A stretch of 64,000 bases of DNA, from assembly GCA_020636645.1 (NCBI GenBank), contig JACJXO010000002.1, positions 310,001-374,000 on the forward strand. The letters run 5' to 3'. The notes under the pieces are model-generated. The model had not been told where the DNA came from and ran no database searches. It was given only the letters and a program-made list of their open reading frames with translations. Below are positions 61,116 through 64,000 of this stretch, piece by piece; the first letter of the stretch is position 1; the number at the start of each line of letters is the position of its first letter. Both the position numbers and the translations under genes were made by a program. The stretch comes from Chitinophagales bacterium. GTDB lineage: Bacteria; Bacteroidota; Bacteroidia; Chitinophagales; BACL12.

Positions 61116-61751
61116 CTAAATACTTTTATTCTTTGCCGGAACGCCTACAACTGTTTCACCAGCTTCTACATTTCTTATGATCATGGACTGTCCGCCTATC
61201 ACCGCCCCATCACCAATCAGAGTATTCTGAATGGTGGCTGCGCCTATACCTATGTCAACCCCTTCTCCAACAGTTGTATGACCTCCAAAACAAACACCAG
61301 GAGCGAGGCTGCTGTAACGGCCTACCGTTGCATGATGCCCCAGTGCACAATTCATATTCATGACCACAAAATCGCCGATGACCGAACCATAATTAATACT
61401 GCAACCCGGATAAATAATAACTCCTTTTCCGATGGAACAATCAGCTGAAATCCAGGAATGTGCTTTTGCTATCAAACCGGGAAAACCCAGTGAATCATTG
61501 CCCGAAAGTTTCTTAACTATCTTCTTCTTTACATCCGGAAATGCAATGCCGATAACAACATCTATATCCTGTTGTTCCAACACATAGCTCAGGGTACCCA
61601 GTACAGGATATCCATAATAGCTGCCTGCCTGTTTCCCGGGGTCGTCATCAACAAAACCGATCAGGTGTTCTTTGATCCCGTACATGTCTGCATTAGCGGC
61701 CAGATGCAGACCTACGCTGCCTGCGCCAACTATGATGAGCTTTCTATTCAT
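61116..61751 (-). CDS. Sugar O/N-acetyltransferase (PglD-like, hexapeptide-repeat)
   Basis: A 211-residue acetyltransferase with an N-terminal Rossmann-like domain (IIVGAGSVGLHLAANAD) and a C-terminal left-handed beta helix of hexapeptide repeats (about 90-205), the PglD/NeuD layout. The catalytic His lies in CALGHHATVGRYS. It would acetylate the 4-amino group of the aminosugar with acetyl-CoA to give UDP-N,N'-diacetylbacillosamine or a close relative. It lies 14 bases after the PglC-like transferase and one base before the aminotransferase. Confidence 0.92.
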   Translation of the reverse strand: MNRKLIIVGAGSVGLHLAANADMYGIKEHLIGFVDDDPGKQAGSYYGYPVLGTLSYVLEQQDIDVVIGIAFPDVKKKIVKKLSGNDSLGFPGLIAKAHSWISADCSIGKGVIIYPGCSINYGSVIGDFVVMNMNCALGHHATVGRYSSLAPGVCFGGHTTVGEGVDIGIGAATIQNTLIGDGAVIGGQSMIIRNVEAGETVVGVPAKNKSI

Positions 61752-61765
61752 GTTATCTATACGTT

Positions 61766-62407
61766 TTAACCAACCTGATCATCTGAACGCTTCCGGTTCA
61801 TATATTGATCAAAAGGTAGCACGGTTTGTGCGGTATCCTGGTTGACCCCTTCAGCTGCAAGCACCTTTCTGACAGTGCCCAGCAGAATACGGAGGTCTGT
61901 CATTAATGAGATCTCTTCGATGTAACGGAGATCGTATTTAAACTTTTCCTCCCATCCAATCGCATTCCTTCCGTTTATCTGAGCCAGTCCTGTTATTCCG
62001 GGCTTGACCAGATGTCGTTTGCGCTGTTGTTCACTATAGTAAGGCAAATACCTGACTTCCAGAGGCCTTGGTCCTACAAATGAAAGATCGCCTTTCAGCA
62101 CATTGATGAGTTGCGGAAGCTCATCCAGCGAGGTTCTGCGAAGGAAAGCACCCCAGGGAGTAATCCGCTGCATAGCGGGCAGCAATGCTCCTGATTCATC
62201 TTTCTTTTCATTCATGGTTCTGAATTTGATCACATGAATGATCTTCTCATGCAAACCAGGTCTCGGGTGGATGAAGAAAATCCTGTCTTTCAGAATGAAC
62301 CATTGGATCAACATGATGAGGAGCAATAAAGGAAACAGGAGCAGCAAAAGAAGAAAAGCAGCTATTCTGTCCATCGCCGGCTTGATATAGTTCTTATACA
62401 GACTCAA
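61766..62407 (-). CDS. PglC-like polyprenyl-phosphate phosphosugar transferase
   Basis: A 213-residue bacterial sugar transferase (monotopic phosphoglycosyl transferase). One N-terminal membrane helix (about 13-38) and then the catalytic domain with IKFRTMNEK, the Asp-Glu dyad in RTSLDELPQLINVLKGDLSFVGPRPL and KPGITGLAQINGRN. It links a UDP-sugar such as diNAc-bacillosamine to undecaprenyl phosphate. It starts four bases after the ATP-grasp gene and heads the bacillosamine-like gene set. Confidence 0.95.
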   Translation of the reverse strand: MSLYKNYIKPAMDRIAAFLLLLLLFPLLLLIMLIQWFILKDRIFFIHPRPGLHEKIIHVIKFRTMNEKKDESGALLPAMQRITPWGAFLRRTSLDELPQLINVLKGDLSFVGPRPLEVRYLPYYSEQQRKRHLVKPGITGLAQINGRNAIGWEEKFKYDLRYIEEISLMTDLRILLGTVRKVLAAEGVNQDTAQTVLPFDQYMNRKRSDDQVG

Positions 62408-62411
62408 GACA

Positions 62412-63431
62412 TCATTTCAAATAAGTAAGTAATACGTCCTTCAGTCCTGTTTGAACCGGCAGTTGCCACAATAACTTACACCAATTGTGGTTGCCTTCTA
62501 TCAACTCCGGGGCCTCCGGTGTAAGAGCAATATCCCAACCTACAGAACGGTTCTCCGGATGCAACAGTGCTGCCTCTTTGGTCATGCGAAGAACTGCAGG
62601 CCAGTGAGGCAACTGCAGGCCCGGAATAGTCAAACCAGAGATCGGATGTACATGAACAGGTTCTTTGGTGATATCGCTGAACACAGCCGGACCACTCACT
62701 ACACCGGTATTCAGATCAACCGGTGCTGCCATATTTCCTGATGCCATATTGTCCACCTGAGAATTGATGGTGATCCTGAGACGTGCACCCAGGTAGTCTA
62801 CCCCGCCGTGATCATTCAACTGGGTAATGACACGCAGGGTATTCAGACCCGATGGTGAAAGTTCCTGCAGGACCTCATGCTGATCTATGAAAACCTCGGC
62901 CAGGTCATAGCCCTTCTGTTCCATATGGCTGACCAGTTGCTCTGGAGAAAACTCTTTTTTGCTGATCACTTCAATGCCCCAGCCGCACTGCCCGAGGGCA
63001 TCTTTCAGTACCAGTTTATCTGTCGGATGCCGGAGGACCTTGACAGCCTGTTCATTATTGGCATGAAGATCATCAATCGTACAATGTGCATGCACCACGA
63101 ATTGATCGTACTTTTCGTAAAACCTGATCTTATTGGCCAGGATATCCCTTGCATCCAAAGGATTCATAGCAAGATGGTATTCATACATGAATCCGGTTCC
63201 TGCCCATGCAGCTCTTTCTTCAGGAGTCTTCTCATAAAATCTGAACAGGAAATAATCTATCAGGCCGGTATTATATCTGAACACGGAACGTATGGCATCA
63301 GCCCAGAGAGACCAGCGGGACCTGCCTGTCTTTTCAGAGGCAAAACGAACGAACCTTCGCATTTTGTCCTGATCCAACTGGCGGAAGTAATAGGCCAGAT
63401 AGATCCATTTATTCTTTGTTCCCTTCAGCAT
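62412..63431 (-). CDS. Sugar-transfer-associated ATP-grasp protein
   Basis: A 339-residue protein of the ATP-grasp fold as found next to sugar transferases. Recognisable parts: KDALGQCGWGIEVISKKEF, LRVITQL, and SVGWDIALTPEAPELIEGNHNWCKL, the family's C-terminal metal-binding signature. It would ligate an amino or carboxyl group to a sugar-linked substrate; the substrate is unknown. Its start codon overlaps the stop of the glycosyltransferase by one base, and PglC follows by four bases. Confidence 0.88.
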   Translation of the reverse strand: MLKGTKNKWIYLAYYFRQLDQDKMRRFVRFASEKTGRSRWSLWADAIRSVFRYNTGLIDYFLFRFYEKTPEERAAWAGTGFMYEYHLAMNPLDARDILANKIRFYEKYDQFVVHAHCTIDDLHANNEQAVKVLRHPTDKLVLKDALGQCGWGIEVISKKEFSPEQLVSHMEQKGYDLAEVFIDQHEVLQELSPSGLNTLRVITQLNDHGGVDYLGARLRITINSQVDNMASGNMAAPVDLNTGVVSGPAVFSDITKEPVHVHPISGLTIPGLQLPHWPAVLRMTKEAALLHPENRSVGWDIALTPEAPELIEGNHNWCKLLWQLPVQTGLKDVLLTYLK

Positions 63432-64000
63432 CAGTCCGTTTTTTGATCCGGTTTCAGATACCCGTTATAAATATTCCGCATGCTATCAAGCGATGCTTCG
63501 ATCCTGAATTTTTCGGCATGCAAACGGGCGGCATTTCCCATTTTTTGGCGCAATGAAGGCTCTTTAGAGAACCTTACAAGTGCTTCACGAAAGGCGATCT
63601 GATCGCCTTGAGGAAACATCAAACCTGTCTGTTCATGGATGACCAGTTCTTTGTGCCCTCTGTCTTCAGTTGCCACAACAGGAACTCCACACAGCATTTG
63701 TTCGGCAAGTCCCAGACCAAGTCCTTCCTGCCTGCTTGCCGAGATACCTACATCAGCAATCGCCGCGAGCGGTCCCAGGTCATGCATGAAGCCCATGAAG
63801 CGAACATGATCTTCCACCCGAAGGTTTCTGGCAAGATTCAGCATCTGATCCATCAGCTCACCGCGACCGGCGAATATCACCTGCACGGTCGGGACCTGTC
63901 TGATCAAAGCCGGCAGATTTTCCAGAATGAATCGATGATTCTTTCGGGGGATGAACTCAGCAATATACAGCAGGAGAAACTGCTGTTGCTTAAAACCATA
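63431..64000 (-). CDS. Glycosyltransferase family 4 protein (5' part missing)
   Basis: The C-terminal 190 codons of a GT-B glycosyltransferase; the frame is open to the right edge, so the start lies outside the window. The edge reads YIAEFIPRKNHRFILENL, the usual first strand of the donor domain, then VIFAGRGELMD, and the donor-binding EQEG-like SASRQEGLGLGLAEQMLCGVPVVATEDRGHKELV. A typical C-terminal crossover helix follows (RLHAEKFRIEASLDSMRNIY). It adds sugars from nucleotide donors to the lipid-linked chain; specificity is unknown. It overlaps the next gene by one base. Confidence 0.93.
   Translation of the reverse strand, partial: YGFKQQQFLLLYIAEFIPRKNHRFILENLPALIRQVPTVQVIFAGRGELMDQMLNLARNLRVEDHVRFMGFMHDLGPLAAIADVGISASRQEGLGLGLAEQMLCGVPVVATEDRGHKELVIHEQTGLMFPQGDQIAFREALVRFSKEPSLRQKMGNAARLHAEKFRIEASLDSMRNIYNGYLKPDQKTD

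Overview
The window is chromosomal DNA of a Bacteroidota bacterium of mid GC. The order within the phylum is not settled by the sequence. Three things point to the phylum: an alternative complex III/aa3 oxidase operon, several exported proteins ending in type IX secretion (T9SS) sorting domains, and promoters of the Bacteroidota type (TAnnTTTG, usually TACCTTTG or TACCTTCG here). No rRNA, tRNA, IS element or CRISPR array was found.

Layout. (1) 1-13.9 kb, minus strand: one respiratory operon read actA-B-C-D-E-F, ctaC, ctaD, ctaB, ctaE and a second ctaE-like gene cut by the window edge. It couples quinol oxidation to oxygen reduction. A 12-bp inverted repeat overlaps its likely promoter. (2) 14-24.6 kb: an envelope lipoprotein, a TPR histidine kinase, atpDC, a SRAP DNA-damage protein, an outer-membrane barrel, an MlaEF-type transporter and a lipoprotein of the protein-glutaminase family. 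(3) 24.6-37.2 kb: secreted and surface proteins (dockerin-like, seven PKD repeats plus Kazal, an M43 metallopeptidase), an S1/P1-type hydrolase, an aminotransferase, a radical SAM/SPASM enzyme and pheS. (4) 37.5-41.2 kb: cobalamin-dependent metH.

(5) 41.2-51.4 kb is the most unusual part, a DNA-damage/mutagenesis block. A radical SAM gene of the PA0069/Rv2578c type and a LexA-like self-cleaving repressor are divergent. Their 156-bp intergenic region holds six copies of a 17-bp operator, TGTCA-N7-TGACA. The repressor is followed by dinB, a short dnaE-type polymerase and uvrA. Two non-coding arrays of drifting 7-bp repeats lie before dinB and between dinB and dnaE, and show the same motif families in the same order. 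The repressor probably controls itself and the radical SAM gene, and possibly the polymerases by read-through.

(6) 51.4-64 kb, minus strand: a surface-polysaccharide cluster. Order of transcription: glycosyltransferase (cut), ATP-grasp, PglC-like sugar transferase, PglD-like acetyltransferase, DegT aminotransferase, wecB, MraY/WecA-like transferase, Gfo/Idh oxidoreductase, PglF-like dehydratase, Wza-like exporter and a tyrosine autokinase with a (Tyr-Gly)9 tail. Dehydratase, aminotransferase and acetyltransferase fit synthesis of a UDP-diacetylbacillosamine-type sugar.
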